From contig JBJOOR010000001.1 of the NCBI GenBank assembly GCA_046051225.1, positions 124,001 to 188,000 of the forward strand: a stretch of 64,000 bases of DNA. Direction: 5' to 3'. This document shows positions 44,331 to 53,943 of this stretch, piece after piece; position 1 is the first letter of the stretch; each line of letters starts with the position of its first letter. This DNA comes from CAIODY01 sp046051225 (lineage in GTDB: Bacteria > Bacteroidota > Bacteroidia > Chitinophagales > CAIODY01). Below the pieces are notes generated by a model, which did not search any database, was not told the DNA's origin, and was given only the letters and a program-made list of their open reading frames with translations. The translations under genes were made by a program, and so were the position numbers.

Positions 44331-44422
44331 CTGTTTTGTTTTTTTATGGGGTAAAAATAATTGATTAGTTGTTATCGTTTCAAATAATAATATGCTTAAA
44401 TTTACAAATAAAATTTTCAATC

Positions 44423-45571
44423 ATGAAACTAAAACTAATTCTATTTCTATCTATTTTTTCAATTGCTTGTTTTAGCATTATTACATCTTGCAAAAAGAAA
44501 TTTAATTTAACTAATGATATCGTTTTATCTGAACCAATTTTACCATCAACATCTTACGATTATCAAATCAAAACGGGTGTAAATAATGATGTGGCAACAT
44601 TGGGCAGAGTATTGTTTTATGACAAACGCTTATCTGTAAATAATTCAACATCTTGTGGTAGTTGCCACAAGCAAAGTTTAGCATTTTCAGATAATACTGC
44701 ATTCAGCAAAGGGTTTGATGGCAGATTAACCAGAAGAAATACTTTACCAATTGAAAACATTAATTCATTTTCAAGTTTTTTAAATGGTATTCCTACTTTC
44801 GATAATCAATCGTCGGTAAATTTATTTTGGGATGGCAGAGCAAATAATTTAGCTAAGATGACATTGATGCCTGTTATTAATCATGTTGAAATGCACATGG
44901 ATGATTTAACGCAGCTTTGTATAAAATTAAATGCTACCAATTATTATCCTGAATTATTTAATAAAGCATTTGGCGATAAAACAGCCACCAACAAAAATAT
45001 TGCTTTAGCATTAGAAGCATTCATTCAAACCATGCAAAGCCATAACAGCAAGTTTGATAAATCAATACCAAATTTTGTGAATACACAAAACAATCAATCG
45101 CCTGTACCATTAAATGCTTTAGAGCAACAAGGATTTACTGCATTTACATCAACTTATAATTGCAATAGATGTCATCATATTTCAAATAATGGATATTCAG
45201 ATGGCTCAACAGACTTTGTAAATATTGGGTTAGATATAAACTATACTGATAATGGTGTTGGTGAAATCACGAATAATAGTGAAGATAATGGAAAATTTAA
45301 AATACCAAACCTGCGCAATGTGGCGCTTACTGCGCCTTATATGCATGATGGCAGATTTAAAACCTTAAATGATGTGTTAGAACATTATAGCCATAATATT
45401 CAATTGAACCCTAATTTATCAATAGAGTTATCAGATTTTGAAAACAATGGTTCAATTCAAAAAAACATTTCAGATGCTGATAAAAAAGCAATTATTGCTT
45501 TTTTAAATACACTTACCGATTATGATTTTATTACTAATCCAATGTATTCAAATCCATTTATAAAAAAATAA
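44423..45571 (+). CDS. Di-heme cytochrome c peroxidase family lipoprotein
   Basis: A 382-residue protein with a lipobox I-I-T-S-C (Cys23). Two heme-binding C-x2-C-H motifs are present, C78-G-S-C-H82 and C247-N-R-C-H251, with the CcpA/MauG domain features L-G-R-V-L-F-Y-D near 60-67 and F-W-D-G-R-A near 135-140. P-N-L-R-N-V-A-L-T-A-P-Y-M-H-D-G-R near 299-315 is the second-half signature. It probably reduces peroxide in the periplasm. The ATG at 44423 is used; the frame is open 18 codons upstream. A barrel-like protein gene follows. Confidence 0.9.
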   Translation: MKLKLILFLSIFSIACFSIITSCKKKFNLTNDIVLSEPILPSTSYDYQIKTGVNNDVATLGRVLFYDKRLSVNNSTSCGSCHKQSLAFSDNTAFSKGFDGRLTRRNTLPIENINSFSSFLNGIPTFDNQSSVNLFWDGRANNLAKMTLMPVINHVEMHMDDLTQLCIKLNATNYYPELFNKAFGDKTATNKNIALALEAFIQTMQSHNSKFDKSIPNFVNTQNNQSPVPLNALEQQGFTAFTSTYNCNRCHHISNNGYSDGSTDFVNIGLDINYTDNGVGEITNNSEDNGKFKIPNLRNVALTAPYMHDGRFKTLNDVLEHYSHNIQLNPNLSIELSDFENNGSIQKNISDADKKAIIAFLNTLTDYDFITNPMYSNPFIKK

Positions 45572-45593
45572 TTTTAACCAACCAAAACCAATT

Positions 45594-46304
45594 ATGATTA
45601 AAAAATTTTTATTCCTTATCTGCTTTATTCCTGCTTGCGCATTTGCTAAAAAAATAAGTATTGATGGCGTTGATTCACCCCCATCAAAGTATACACAATA
45701 TATAGGGGTGCAATCTAATTTATTGATTCGCCAAGTATTAAATTTAAGCGGCAATACAGCCACTACAAATAATCCATATTTGTTTACATATTCCATCAAT
45801 AATAAAAAAGGCTGGGGCTTAGCCACAGGATTAGGATTAACAACTTCTAATAATTTCACATCAGATGCCACCGGTAGCTATAATAAAAATAATACCAAAT
45901 CAATGAATGTACGATTGGGAATTGAAAAACGATTTGTACTTAGTTCAAAATGGAATGCTTTGGCAGGTATTGATGGGGTGATGAATATGAATAAAAACAC
46001 TTCGGATGTAAAAACTATTCAAACATTTGGAAGCACAACTACTAATTCAAATACTACAACTACTACAAAAAATTTATTTGGTGGTGGATTAAGGGCTGCG
46101 TTAAGTTATGCTATTACACCTAAATTATTTATTGGTACAGAAACTAGCATAGTTTTTACTACAGGGAAAGAAAAATTTTCGGGTACCACTTCTTCTGACG
46201 ATGGATTGGGCAACACTAACTCAAATTCAACTTCAAATAGTTCTAACGAAAGTGGTTTTGATATGAATGTACCTACTGCATTTTTTATAATTCTGAAATT
46301 TTAA
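45594..46304 (+). CDS. Small outer-membrane barrel-like protein
   Basis: A 236-residue protein with a signal peptide of about 18 residues (P-A-C-A-F-A-K). Glycine/aromatic alternating strands (G-W-G-L-A-T-G-L-G-L; L-F-G-G-G-L-R-A-A-L-S-Y-A) and a terminal I-L-K-F suggest an eight- to ten-stranded outer-membrane barrel. Asn/Ser/Thr-rich loops are present. No family recognised. It follows the peroxidase gene by 22 bp and is probably co-transcribed; a bidirectional terminator lies after it. Confidence 0.65.
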   Translation: MIKKFLFLICFIPACAFAKKISIDGVDSPPSKYTQYIGVQSNLLIRQVLNLSGNTATTNNPYLFTYSINNKKGWGLATGLGLTTSNNFTSDATGSYNKNNTKSMNVRLGIEKRFVLSSKWNALAGIDGVMNMNKNTSDVKTIQTFGSTTTNSNTTTTTKNLFGGGLRAALSYAITPKLFIGTETSIVFTTGKEKFSGTTSSDDGLGNTNSNSTSNSSNESGFDMNVPTAFFIILKF

Positions 46305-46320
46305 TAGCTACTTTTTTTCA

Positions 46321-46356
46321 AAAAAGGCTTGAAACATAATAGTTTCAAGCCTTTTT
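46321..46356. terminator. Bidirectional terminator overlapping the mqnA stop
   Basis: The 15-bp arms AAAAAGGCTTGAAAC and GTTTCAAGCCTTTTT around a 6-nt loop serve both the plus-strand barrel gene and the minus-strand mqnA gene. The last codons and TGA of mqnA lie inside one arm. Confidence 0.88.
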
Positions 46357-47088
46357 AATTTTATCTAAAAATAAATTCATTCCCTTTTTTTTCAAATCAT
46401 CCAACTCATAATTGATACAATTAAAATAGTAATCATACCAATCAATAGTAGCATCTTTTTGTTTCAAATTTTCTATCAATTCATTTCTATTATTGATGCC
46501 TAATTTTAATGCATCGTTTAATTCATCAGCCCAAACCTTTGTTACATGTGGCTTTGCAACCCACACTGCAAATACAAAAGGCAAATTAGTCATATTGTGC
46601 CAAGCGGTTGCTAAATCGTATTGAAACGAAATTTTATCAAGTAGCGGAAAAGTTTTGTCGCCAATCATTAATGCAGCCGATGATTGATGAATACTTTTTT
46701 CAAATTGTTGAGATGCTGGTATAAGTTGAATATTGGGCAAACGCCAATATTCTTTTAATAATATTTTTAGCAATTCAACCGATGTACGGCTATGATAATC
46801 TAAATAAATTTCATCAAGTGTTTCTATTTTTTGTTCGGCAAATACAGCTACCGTTTTTACCTGATTTATGGCACCAATACAAATATCTGTAATGATATTG
46901 TAATTTTTTAATTGTGGCAAAACACCAACAGGAATAAGGGCTACATCTACTTCATCATTCATAAATTTTAAAGCCGTAACGGCTGGAATATCCAGTTGCA
47001 AATCCATTTGATTTATAAATTTACTTTGTTGCAAACCATAAATCATGGGTGTAGTATTGTGATACGAAACGGCTGAAACTTTTATCAT
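46345..47088 (-). CDS. mqnA: Chorismate dehydratase MqnA (futalosine menaquinone pathway)
   Basis: A 247-residue periplasmic-binding-like fold enzyme that dehydrates chorismate at the start of the futalosine pathway. I-K-V-S-A-V-S-Y-H-N-T-T-P near 2-14 and D-V-A-L-I-P-V-G near 47-54 are family features, with D-Y-H-S-R-T-S near 90-96 as the conserved phosphate/carboxylate-binding loop and L-M-I-G-D near 131. I chose the ATG at 47088, which overlaps the upstream lipoprotein stop as ATGA. Its last codons form part of the terminator. Confidence 0.9.
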   Translation of the reverse strand: MIKVSAVSYHNTTPMIYGLQQSKFINQMDLQLDIPAVTALKFMNDEVDVALIPVGVLPQLKNYNIITDICIGAINQVKTVAVFAEQKIETLDEIYLDYHSRTSVELLKILLKEYWRLPNIQLIPASQQFEKSIHQSSAALMIGDKTFPLLDKISFQYDLATAWHNMTNLPFVFAVWVAKPHVTKVWADELNDALKLGINNRNELIENLKQKDATIDWYDYYFNCINYELDDLKKKGMNLFLDKIKKA

Positions 47089-47600
47089 TTTTCGGTTAAG
47101 CATTTACATTTTTTTAAGCCATTGTTTTTTATTTCATCGTTTAATGCATCTATCAACATTTTATCTATCAAAGTTGTTTTTGCTCCACAATTATAAATTT
47201 CTAAAATTGGATGTTTATCAATAATTTTTGAAAATAAAATATCTAACGATGGGGCATCGGCAAGCTTACTATATTCATCATAAGTATAATTGATAAAGGC
47301 TGTATGCATAGTAATTCCTCTATTATCTAACCAATAATTATTTTTTAATTTAGTGGGCAGTGCTAATTTTCCATTCATAAAAATATCTGATGGCGCAGGA
47401 TATGAAATAATTTTTGTGCCTTCATTATTTAGTTGAACAGGCACATAAGTTGAGTAATTTTTAGTTGTTTTATACACCACAATTTGCGCTACTGAATTTT
47501 TGAAATTGGGTTGAAATAAACTTTGGTTTTGCTTTGTGCAATGGCACGAAAACGAAAATACAATAATTGAAACAAGAAATAAGTAGTTGTATTTTTTCAT
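47085..47600 (-). CDS. Lipoprotein of unknown function, coupled to mqnA
   Basis: A 171-residue protein with signal M-K-K-Y-N-Y and lipobox S-F-S-C (Cys19). The mature part has no motif I recognise; it has several cysteines near the C-terminus (C158 region, K-C-K-C). The stop overlaps the mqnA start by ATGA, so the two are translationally coupled although their known cellular compartments differ. No link to menaquinone synthesis is known to me. Confidence 0.6.
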   Translation of the reverse strand: MKKYNYLFLVSIIVFSFSCHCTKQNQSLFQPNFKNSVAQIVVYKTTKNYSTYVPVQLNNEGTKIISYPAPSDIFMNGKLALPTKLKNNYWLDNRGITMHTAFINYTYDEYSKLADAPSLDILFSKIIDKHPILEIYNCGAKTTLIDKMLIDALNDEIKNNGLKKCKCLTEK

Positions 47601-47628
47601 TATTGATGAATTGATAATAAGAAAATAA

Positions 47629-47660
47629 AAGCGGCTGTGAATGAATACTCACAGCCGCTT
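47629..47660 (-). terminator. Terminator of the C10 protease gene
   Basis: AAGCGGCTGTGA and TCACAGCCGCTT are perfect 12-bp arms around an 8-nt loop. On the minus strand a T-rich tract follows. It lies 19 bp after the protease stop. Confidence 0.88.
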
Positions 47661-47679
47661 AAGTTTACAATAATAAGGA

Positions 47680-49509
47680 TTAGCGATTAACTACAAACTT
47701 ACTAGTGTTGTATTGTTCAGCATTTTTAATAGTTAAAAAATAAACGCCATTTGCTAATTTACTAATATCAATTGTTTGTTGATTGCCGCTTGCTATTAGT
47801 TCATTACGCATTTCTTCGCCAATGGCATTAGTTATAATTAAAGTAGCATTTTTAAAATCTACGCCCATAATATGTATCAAATTTTGAGCAGGATTAGGCG
47901 AAATAGTTAGGGTAGCATTTTTATTGATGGATGATTCAATACCTGTAGCAGCTGTTCTTAAAAACTGAACATTTAATTGGTAATGCCCCATTGAATATTG
48001 AGTGTATGGATAAACCATATAAGTTAAAGTTTCGCCTCCATGAATGATAAAGCTATCTACATAATTATCAAACGAACCATTCCACCAACTGTTATTTACA
48101 TTATACATCACATCGGCATCTACTGTATAACCGCCAACTGATTGATTATAATATTTATCATACGCCGATGATTTTACTAAATAGTCATAGCCTACGGGCA
48201 TGGTAAATTTATAATAATCGGTATCGTTTAATTTATTAAAATTAGCATCTGTTGTAGTCATGCTTGCTACATCATTTACAAAATTAATAGGGCAATTGCT
48301 AGCAGCAGCAGCCGAATTGTTTGGTTCGTAAGCATCATCATTGGGCTCAATGCCTATCAATACTTCATTGCTATAATCAAAACCACCGCCCGATCCACCA
48401 CCGATTCCTAATGCCGCAGGATTTAATCCACCTAATATAAAATAACCATTACTTGAACCGCCCCAACCCCAATTCATGTTTAAATAATCGTTTACATCAT
48501 AGCCATCGCAAACCCACGAATGACCTTCGCCACTTGGATGTGCAGTAGATGCAGGTGTTCTACCCGAGTATTGAATAGGTCGTCTTAAATTCAATTCATT
48601 TTCTATTAAAGTAATCCATTGTGGATCGGTATAGTTTGAACGATCTTCGGCATGAGCTCCATTTTTATATTTAAAATAAGCACTATAAGAACTTAATGCC
48701 GAATTTGAACCCCAAGCTGTATAAGCACTACTACCGCCACTTGCAGCTGTTCCATAACTCATATTTACCGCTACACCGCAATCATACATTACTGTTGCAA
48801 TTTGTATATTTGCACTGCTAATACCGCTTGGCATTTTACTCCAATCGTAATTGGTTGTTCCAAAATTTGCAGTTAATGAACCATAAGGACTTGTATAAGT
48901 ATGTGAGCTATTGCCTTTTAATGGCCAATTCCAATATTTCAAAATTTGAGCCATAGCTGTAGCCACACAACCTGTTACAGTTCTATCGTTTGCAGCAACA
49001 TCAAATGGACATAAATCATTGTAATATGGCGATTGATTCCAAGTAGATTTTAGCAATGGCTTAATGCTATGACCTGATTTTTTTTGACTAAAATTATTAT
49101 TTAATGCTTCTTGCCATTTTAAAGTAATGCTTTCATCGGCTGCTATATTTTTACTAACCAAATAATTAATTTGAGCAATATAACCACTCATCCAAAATTC
49201 TAAGTTGCTGCCTTTAGTTGGTTCTACCCAATTGGTTTCGGTTGAATAGCCTAATATTGGTAAGGCACAATCATCTGCCGAAACCACAATATATCCTTTT
49301 GGTAAAATATCAAACACATAATAAGTTGTGGTAGCCCAATCATTACCTTCGGTAAAAAAATGGTCGGATGAAAAAACTGCCTCGGGTTGATGAGCTATAT
49401 ATCTATAATAATTTAATCCTGCCTGCGATGCATCTTTAACGCTTACATGCTTGGCTTGTAATTGAAAAACAAAAACCGAAAAAGAAATAAAAACAAAAAG
49501 TTTTTTCAT
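47680..49509 (-). CDS. Secreted C10 (streptopain-type) cysteine protease with T9SS sorting domain
   Basis: A 609-residue secreted protease. A signal peptide (to about 19) is followed by a Spi-like inhibitory propeptide and the C10 catalytic domain: T-V-T-G-C181-V-A-T-A-M-A-Q and G-E-G-H330-S-W-V-C-D-G-Y, then M-N-W-G-W-G-G. A type A sorting domain at the end (P-N-P-A-Q-N to S-K-F-V-V-N-R) directs export by T9SS. The ATG at 49509 is used. Related enzymes include SpeB and interpain A. Confidence 0.93.
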   Translation of the reverse strand: MKKLFVFISFSVFVFQLQAKHVSVKDASQAGLNYYRYIAHQPEAVFSSDHFFTEGNDWATTTYYVFDILPKGYIVVSADDCALPILGYSTETNWVEPTKGSNLEFWMSGYIAQINYLVSKNIAADESITLKWQEALNNNFSQKKSGHSIKPLLKSTWNQSPYYNDLCPFDVAANDRTVTGCVATAMAQILKYWNWPLKGNSSHTYTSPYGSLTANFGTTNYDWSKMPSGISSANIQIATVMYDCGVAVNMSYGTAASGGSSAYTAWGSNSALSSYSAYFKYKNGAHAEDRSNYTDPQWITLIENELNLRRPIQYSGRTPASTAHPSGEGHSWVCDGYDVNDYLNMNWGWGGSSNGYFILGGLNPAALGIGGGSGGGFDYSNEVLIGIEPNDDAYEPNNSAAAASNCPINFVNDVASMTTTDANFNKLNDTDYYKFTMPVGYDYLVKSSAYDKYYNQSVGGYTVDADVMYNVNNSWWNGSFDNYVDSFIIHGGETLTYMVYPYTQYSMGHYQLNVQFLRTAATGIESSINKNATLTISPNPAQNLIHIMGVDFKNATLIITNAIGEEMRNELIASGNQQTIDISKLANGVYFLTIKNAEQYNTSKFVVNR

Positions 49510-49742
49510 TTGGTAAATTAAGTGAATGAAGAATAAAAGATTTTGAACATTCAAAAATATAAGTTTTTTGCAATAATCCAAATTTTAATTTCGAAACATG
49601 ACGGTGTAAATTTATAATACGTTTTAACAAATACTTGTTACCAATCAAATAACGATTGGTGGTAGTTGCAAAAACAAAAACTTACTTTTAACTTGTGTAA
49701 AATAATAGTTCAGTTTTTAAAAAATTATTTTCAAATAAAATT

Positions 49743-51938
49743 ATGAAAGTAACTACCAAATTAGCCCTAATCATTTCGTCGTTGTTGCTCGTGTTTGTGG
49801 CTGGCACCATCGTTTTTCAACAATCTATCAATACTAGCAGCACTAAAATTGTGGCTAATAAAAAAATGGAAGCCCAGTTTGAACTAAATAAATTGCTTTC
49901 GTTACACAATACTTTTATTCAATCATTTGTGCTTGATAATGCAAAACGAACTGAAATGCTTCAGTTTGTGTATGCACCTAATACACATTGGATTGATGAA
50001 AATATAATGCAACATGCTAAAAGTTTGAATGTTGATTTTTTAATGGTATATAATAATGAAGATAAAAATTTATACAAAAATGGAATAGCAGCCGATTACA
50101 AATTTCATCACGATATTTTAGAGAAAAATTTTAGCTGGCAAAAGCCCGATAACTACCCACATTATTTTACAAAGTTGAATAATGAAGTGGTTGAAATTTT
50201 TGCAGCGCCCATTATGTCAAAAGAAAAAATTGAAGGCTACTTAATTGCAGGTAAAATATTTTCCGAAAAAAATTGTACCGCTTTAGCTTCTCTTATCAGC
50301 AATACATCTATTGCAATTGCTAATGATACCAACAAAAATAATCTATCATCAACCGAAGCCGAATTAACTATTTTTAAAAAATTAGTTGATGAAAACAATA
50401 ATGATGTAGCCTATTTAAAAGTAACTGGGCATATACCTGATTATGCTAATTTTTCAATTTATTTAAAAAAATACAACATCTTTTTTGTTGCTTTTTCATT
50501 AGTTATTTTAACGCTGCTTTTATATTTTATTTCAAAATATATCAATTCGCCATTGAATAAAATATTTAAAACAATGGAGCAAAATAATATTGCACCCATT
50601 GCTAAATTAAAAGAACGACAAGATGAATTTGGGCAATTGGCTCGATTAATAAATATGTCGTTTTTGCAAAAGAAAAGATTGGTTGAAGAATTGGATGAAC
50701 GCAAAAAAGCGGAAATGAACTTACGCCGAGCTATTGATGATGTGGCACAACACGAAATGGAAAAAAGCCGTGCCATTAGGTCGGATGAAGTAAAAACAGA
50801 ATTCATCAACAACATTAGCCATGAATTGCGTACACCGATGAATGCCGTAGTATCTATCAGCACTATGCTTTCGCAAGAAAAACTGGATGACAAGCAAGCC
50901 AATTTAGTTAAAGTATTAAATTTTTCGGCTAGGCAATTAACTTCATTGGTATCAGATATTTTAGATTTTTCGAAAATAGAAAATGGTACTTTAGAGCTAG
51001 ATGAAGAACCATTTAATTTAATGGCATTATGTACCGAAATGATTCAGATGCTAACTTTTAGAGCCCAAGAAAAACATATTGGTATATTTTATTATGAAGA
51101 TTTAGATTTGAATAGAAACATCATAGGCGATCCTCATCGTTTAAACCAAGTATTGTTTAATTTAATGGCAAATGCTATTAAATTTACCGAAAAAGGAAAG
51201 GTTGATTTTATTTATAAAATTCTGAAAATAGAAAATGATATTGCCGAAATAAAATTTGAAATTATTGATACAGGCATAGGCATAGCACCCGAAGAATTGG
51301 ATAGAATTTTTGAAAGATTTAATCAAGCCAACTCTGAAATACACCAACGATACGGTGGTACTGGATTGGGGCTAACACTATGTACCAAACTTGTTGAAAT
51401 GATGGGTAGCAGATTGCAAGTAAAAACCCAAGTAGGTATAGGCTCTAATTTTTATTTCACACTTAAATTTCCGTTGGCAAAGGCTATTGATAAATCGGAA
51501 GAAAATAGATTAAAAACGGCAAGTGGCACATTAGAAGGATTAAAAATATTAGTAGCCGAAGACCATGAAATAAATTGTTTTGTATTGAAACAATTTTTTA
51601 AACAATGGAAAGTAGAAGCCGTGTATGCCGAAAATGGAAAGTTGGCTTTAGAATGTTTAGAAAAAGAAAAATTTGATTTGATATTGATGGATTTGCAAAT
51701 GCCTATTATGGATGGTTTTGAAGCCGTACAACATATTAGAAACCGACCTGATAATAAATACAAAAAGCTACCCATTATAGCTCTTACAGCTAATGCAGCT
51801 AAAGAAACCCGTGACCATGTACTAAAAAATGGCTTCGATTTATTTATTTCAAAACCATTCGACCCAACAAATTTGCACCAAGTATTATTTAATGTAAAAC
51901 GATACACTATTGATGTACGACCTGATATTGATAAATAA
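49743..51938 (+). CDS. Hybrid sensor histidine kinase/response regulator
   Basis: A 731-residue membrane kinase: transmembrane helix at about 8-26, an extracytoplasmic sensor domain of about 215 residues, a second helix near 247-264, a HAMP-like and coiled-coil linker, the HisKA box N-I-S-H360-E-L-R-T-P, the ATPase domain with D-T-G-I-G-I and G-G-T-G-L-G-L, and a C-terminal receiver with Asp650 in L-M-D-L-Q-M-P. The phosphate would pass on to an unlinked Hpt or be internal, since no partner is adjacent. It is divergent from the protease gene. Confidence 0.95.
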   Translation: MKVTTKLALIISSLLLVFVAGTIVFQQSINTSSTKIVANKKMEAQFELNKLLSLHNTFIQSFVLDNAKRTEMLQFVYAPNTHWIDENIMQHAKSLNVDFLMVYNNEDKNLYKNGIAADYKFHHDILEKNFSWQKPDNYPHYFTKLNNEVVEIFAAPIMSKEKIEGYLIAGKIFSEKNCTALASLISNTSIAIANDTNKNNLSSTEAELTIFKKLVDENNNDVAYLKVTGHIPDYANFSIYLKKYNIFFVAFSLVILTLLLYFISKYINSPLNKIFKTMEQNNIAPIAKLKERQDEFGQLARLINMSFLQKKRLVEELDERKKAEMNLRRAIDDVAQHEMEKSRAIRSDEVKTEFINNISHELRTPMNAVVSISTMLSQEKLDDKQANLVKVLNFSARQLTSLVSDILDFSKIENGTLELDEEPFNLMALCTEMIQMLTFRAQEKHIGIFYYEDLDLNRNIIGDPHRLNQVLFNLMANAIKFTEKGKVDFIYKILKIENDIAEIKFEIIDTGIGIAPEELDRIFERFNQANSEIHQRYGGTGLGLTLCTKLVEMMGSRLQVKTQVGIGSNFYFTLKFPLAKAIDKSEENRLKTASGTLEGLKILVAEDHEINCFVLKQFFKQWKVEAVYAENGKLALECLEKEKFDLILMDLQMPIMDGFEAVQHIRNRPDNKYKKLPIIALTANAAKETRDHVLKNGFDLFISKPFDPTNLHQVLFNVKRYTIDVRPDIDK

Positions 51939-51972
51939 GAAAATGTGAAAATGGAATTTTATGTTGTTTTTA

Positions 51973-52162
51973 TTATTCCTTTTTACCTTTAACAATGTAA
52001 TGCTTATTGTATTTTGCAGTTTTTAAATATAGAGCAGTTGAATCCACTCCATTTACCTCAAAATAAAAAAACCACCCAAGTTCCCTCAATCATTTTTTCA
52101 GAACTTTTAAATGTAATACCTGAATCTTCTTTATACCTTTTACAAGATATGCTACCAATCAT
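51973..52162 (-). pseudogene. Truncated, frameshifted lipocalin-like lipoprotein remnant
   Basis: Within the 410-bp stretch between 51939 and 52349 the minus strand reads M-I-G-S-I-S-C-K-R-Y-K-E-D-S-G, then E-G-T-W-V-V-F, then stops. Dropping one base in the run of seven T (about 52062) restores Y-F-E-V-N-G-V-D-S-T-A-L-Y-L, to a TAA pair at 51970-51975. The W-V-x-x-F-x-V-N-G-x-D-S pattern is common in small lipocalin-like Bacteroidota lipoproteins. An in-frame TAA precedes the ATG, so the signal peptide is missing. I see nothing else in this intergenic stretch except the terminator. Confidence 0.5.
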
Positions 52163-52312
52163 TACAAAAAAGAATTAAGGTTTTCGTGATTGATTTATGA
52201 CATGAAATAAATACATTCATTAGTGTAAATTAATTCAAAACGGTACCCTGTATGAAATAATTTAGCAATACTAAAATCGGAGGCGGCTAATGTACCAATA
52301 ACTACAAAAATT

Positions 52313-52345
52313 AAAAAAGCCGAATCAAATAGATTCGGCTTTTTT
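52313..52345 (-). terminator. Terminator of the charged lipoprotein gene
   Basis: AAAAAAGCCGAATC and GATTCGGCTTTTTT are 14-bp arms around a 5-nt loop, ending 5 bp before the stop of the 52350-53810 gene; T-rich on the minus strand. Confidence 0.88.
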
Positions 52346-52349
52346 AATT

Positions 52350-53810
52350 TTATTCATCTTCGTCTTCAGCAGATACTTTTTTTGTATTCGATTTTTTAGG
52401 CTTTGGCGCTTCTTCTTCTTCCTCTTGGTCTTCAACTGGTTTAGCAGCCACTTTTTTTACCGAACTGCTTGTTTTTTTAGCCACTTCTTTTTTAGCAGGT
52501 GCTGGCTTTTTTGTTGTACTCGATTTTGCTTTCGGCTCATCTTCATTATCCTCACGGCTGCCACTATCATCATCATTTTTTACAGCTGTTTTTACAGTTG
52601 TTTTTGTAGTAGGTTTTGCTTTTGTTGATGATGGTTTAGTCTTCGGTGTTTCTTCCTCATCGTCGTCATCGCCTTTAATAGCAGGCTTTGCTACTTTTTT
52701 TGTTGCAGGTGCATCCTCTTCATCATCAAAATTTCTTTCTGTTTTTTTTGCCGTAGATTTTGTTTCTTCTTTTATTGGGCTTGATTTTTTTACCACTAAA
52801 TCATCTTCGTCATCTGCTGCTTTCTCTGTTTTTTCTGAACCAACAGATTTTGTTGAAGAGGGTTTTTCAGCATCCATATTTTTATCGCCAATGCTTTCAG
52901 TTTCTTCATCATCAGTTTTCTTTGGTGCTGCTTTTGGTCGTGATGTGGTGCTACCCAATTTTAAATCCACTTCTTTTTTAGCACCAGCTTTTGCAGCAGG
53001 CTTTTTAGCAATCGCTTTTTTTATGGGTGCTTTACCTTTTCCATTTTTACCTTTTGCTTTTCCTACTTCTTCTTCGTCATCATCTTCATCAACCGAAGCT
53101 TGATGTGGTCCTTTTTTCGGACCACTAACCACAGGCTTTGCATCTTCCTCATCTTCTTTTATAGGCGATGATTTTTTTACTGATTTTGTATTGTCGCCAT
53201 CTTCATCTTCTGTTGCTTTTTTAGAAGAAGATTTAGGTGCATCCTCATCATTGCTTACCGATTTAGTTTTCGATTTTGCCTTTGGTGCATCTTCGTCGTC
53301 ATCGCTGCCGCCATCTTCATCTTCTTCATCAAACGAACGATTTTTTTTTGTAGCCACTGCGCCATCTGTATTGGTGCTGGCTGTGGTTGGTTCATCTATA
53401 TTTCCAGCTTCAGCATCATAATCTCTTTCAACAGGTTTATGGCTTGTTTTTTTTGCCACAGGTGTAGGCGCAGGCGCATCTTCGTCGTCATTTTTAGCAG
53501 CTACTTTTTCAGCACCTTTTTTAGGTGACGAAATTTCAGCCTCTTCTTGTTCTTCCGATTTTTTTACCGATGAAGATTTAGTATTATTTTTTGATGAAGA
53601 TGTTTTGCTTTTTGGTGCATCATCATCTGCATCGGCTTTGCTGCCCGATGCAGAAGTTGTCATACCATCCGAATGTGGTGATGGCATCATTACCTGAAAG
53701 CCACCAGGCATAGGCGCTTTAACAATTTGCTGTGGTGGATTACAAGCTGCAAAAAGCATAGTTATAATAATGCCAAATGCAAATATTTTTAAATCAATTA
53801 GTTTTTTCAT
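52350..53810 (-). CDS. Highly charged, intrinsically disordered repetitive lipoprotein
   Basis: A 486-residue protein with a lipoprotein signal ending L-F-A-A-C (Cys23), then P-P-Q-Q and a short P/G/M-rich part. The rest is low-complexity: acidic blocks (D-D-E-D-A-P, E-E-E-E-E) alternate with Lys/Ser/Thr/Ala blocks (K-S-S-P-I-K-E, A-K-K-P-A-A-K-A). Motifs such as S-S-P-I-K-E and E-D-A-P-K recur. No folded domain is visible. The alternation resembles histone-tail or nucleolin-like disordered proteins, here anchored in the outer membrane. Frames on the opposite strand are shadows of this composition. Function unknown. Confidence 0.75.
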   Translation of the reverse strand: MKKLIDLKIFAFGIIITMLFAACNPPQQIVKAPMPGGFQVMMPSPHSDGMTTSASGSKADADDDAPKSKTSSSKNNTKSSSVKKSEEQEEAEISSPKKGAEKVAAKNDDEDAPAPTPVAKKTSHKPVERDYDAEAGNIDEPTTASTNTDGAVATKKNRSFDEEDEDGGSDDDEDAPKAKSKTKSVSNDEDAPKSSSKKATEDEDGDNTKSVKKSSPIKEDEEDAKPVVSGPKKGPHQASVDEDDDEEEVGKAKGKNGKGKAPIKKAIAKKPAAKAGAKKEVDLKLGSTTSRPKAAPKKTDDEETESIGDKNMDAEKPSSTKSVGSEKTEKAADDEDDLVVKKSSPIKEETKSTAKKTERNFDDEEDAPATKKVAKPAIKGDDDDEEETPKTKPSSTKAKPTTKTTVKTAVKNDDDSGSREDNEDEPKAKSSTTKKPAPAKKEVAKKTSSSVKKVAAKPVEDQEEEEEAPKPKKSNTKKVSAEDEDE

Positions 53811-53943
53811 TGCAAATAAGAATGATGATAAATTATTCAAGGGGCTAATTTATTACTTTTTCAGCATACTGCCGCTTTATCGGGCTAGCATTTTTGTTAA
53901 TTCAATTTCGAAATTGTATGATACATTGAACACTTTGCCATAA

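Noticed and set aside
52425..53421. Open frames on the plus strand rich in Phe/Leu/Ser opposite the charged lipoprotein
   Set aside because: They mirror the GAA/GAT/AAA-rich codons of the real gene on the other strand and have no start context or motif.
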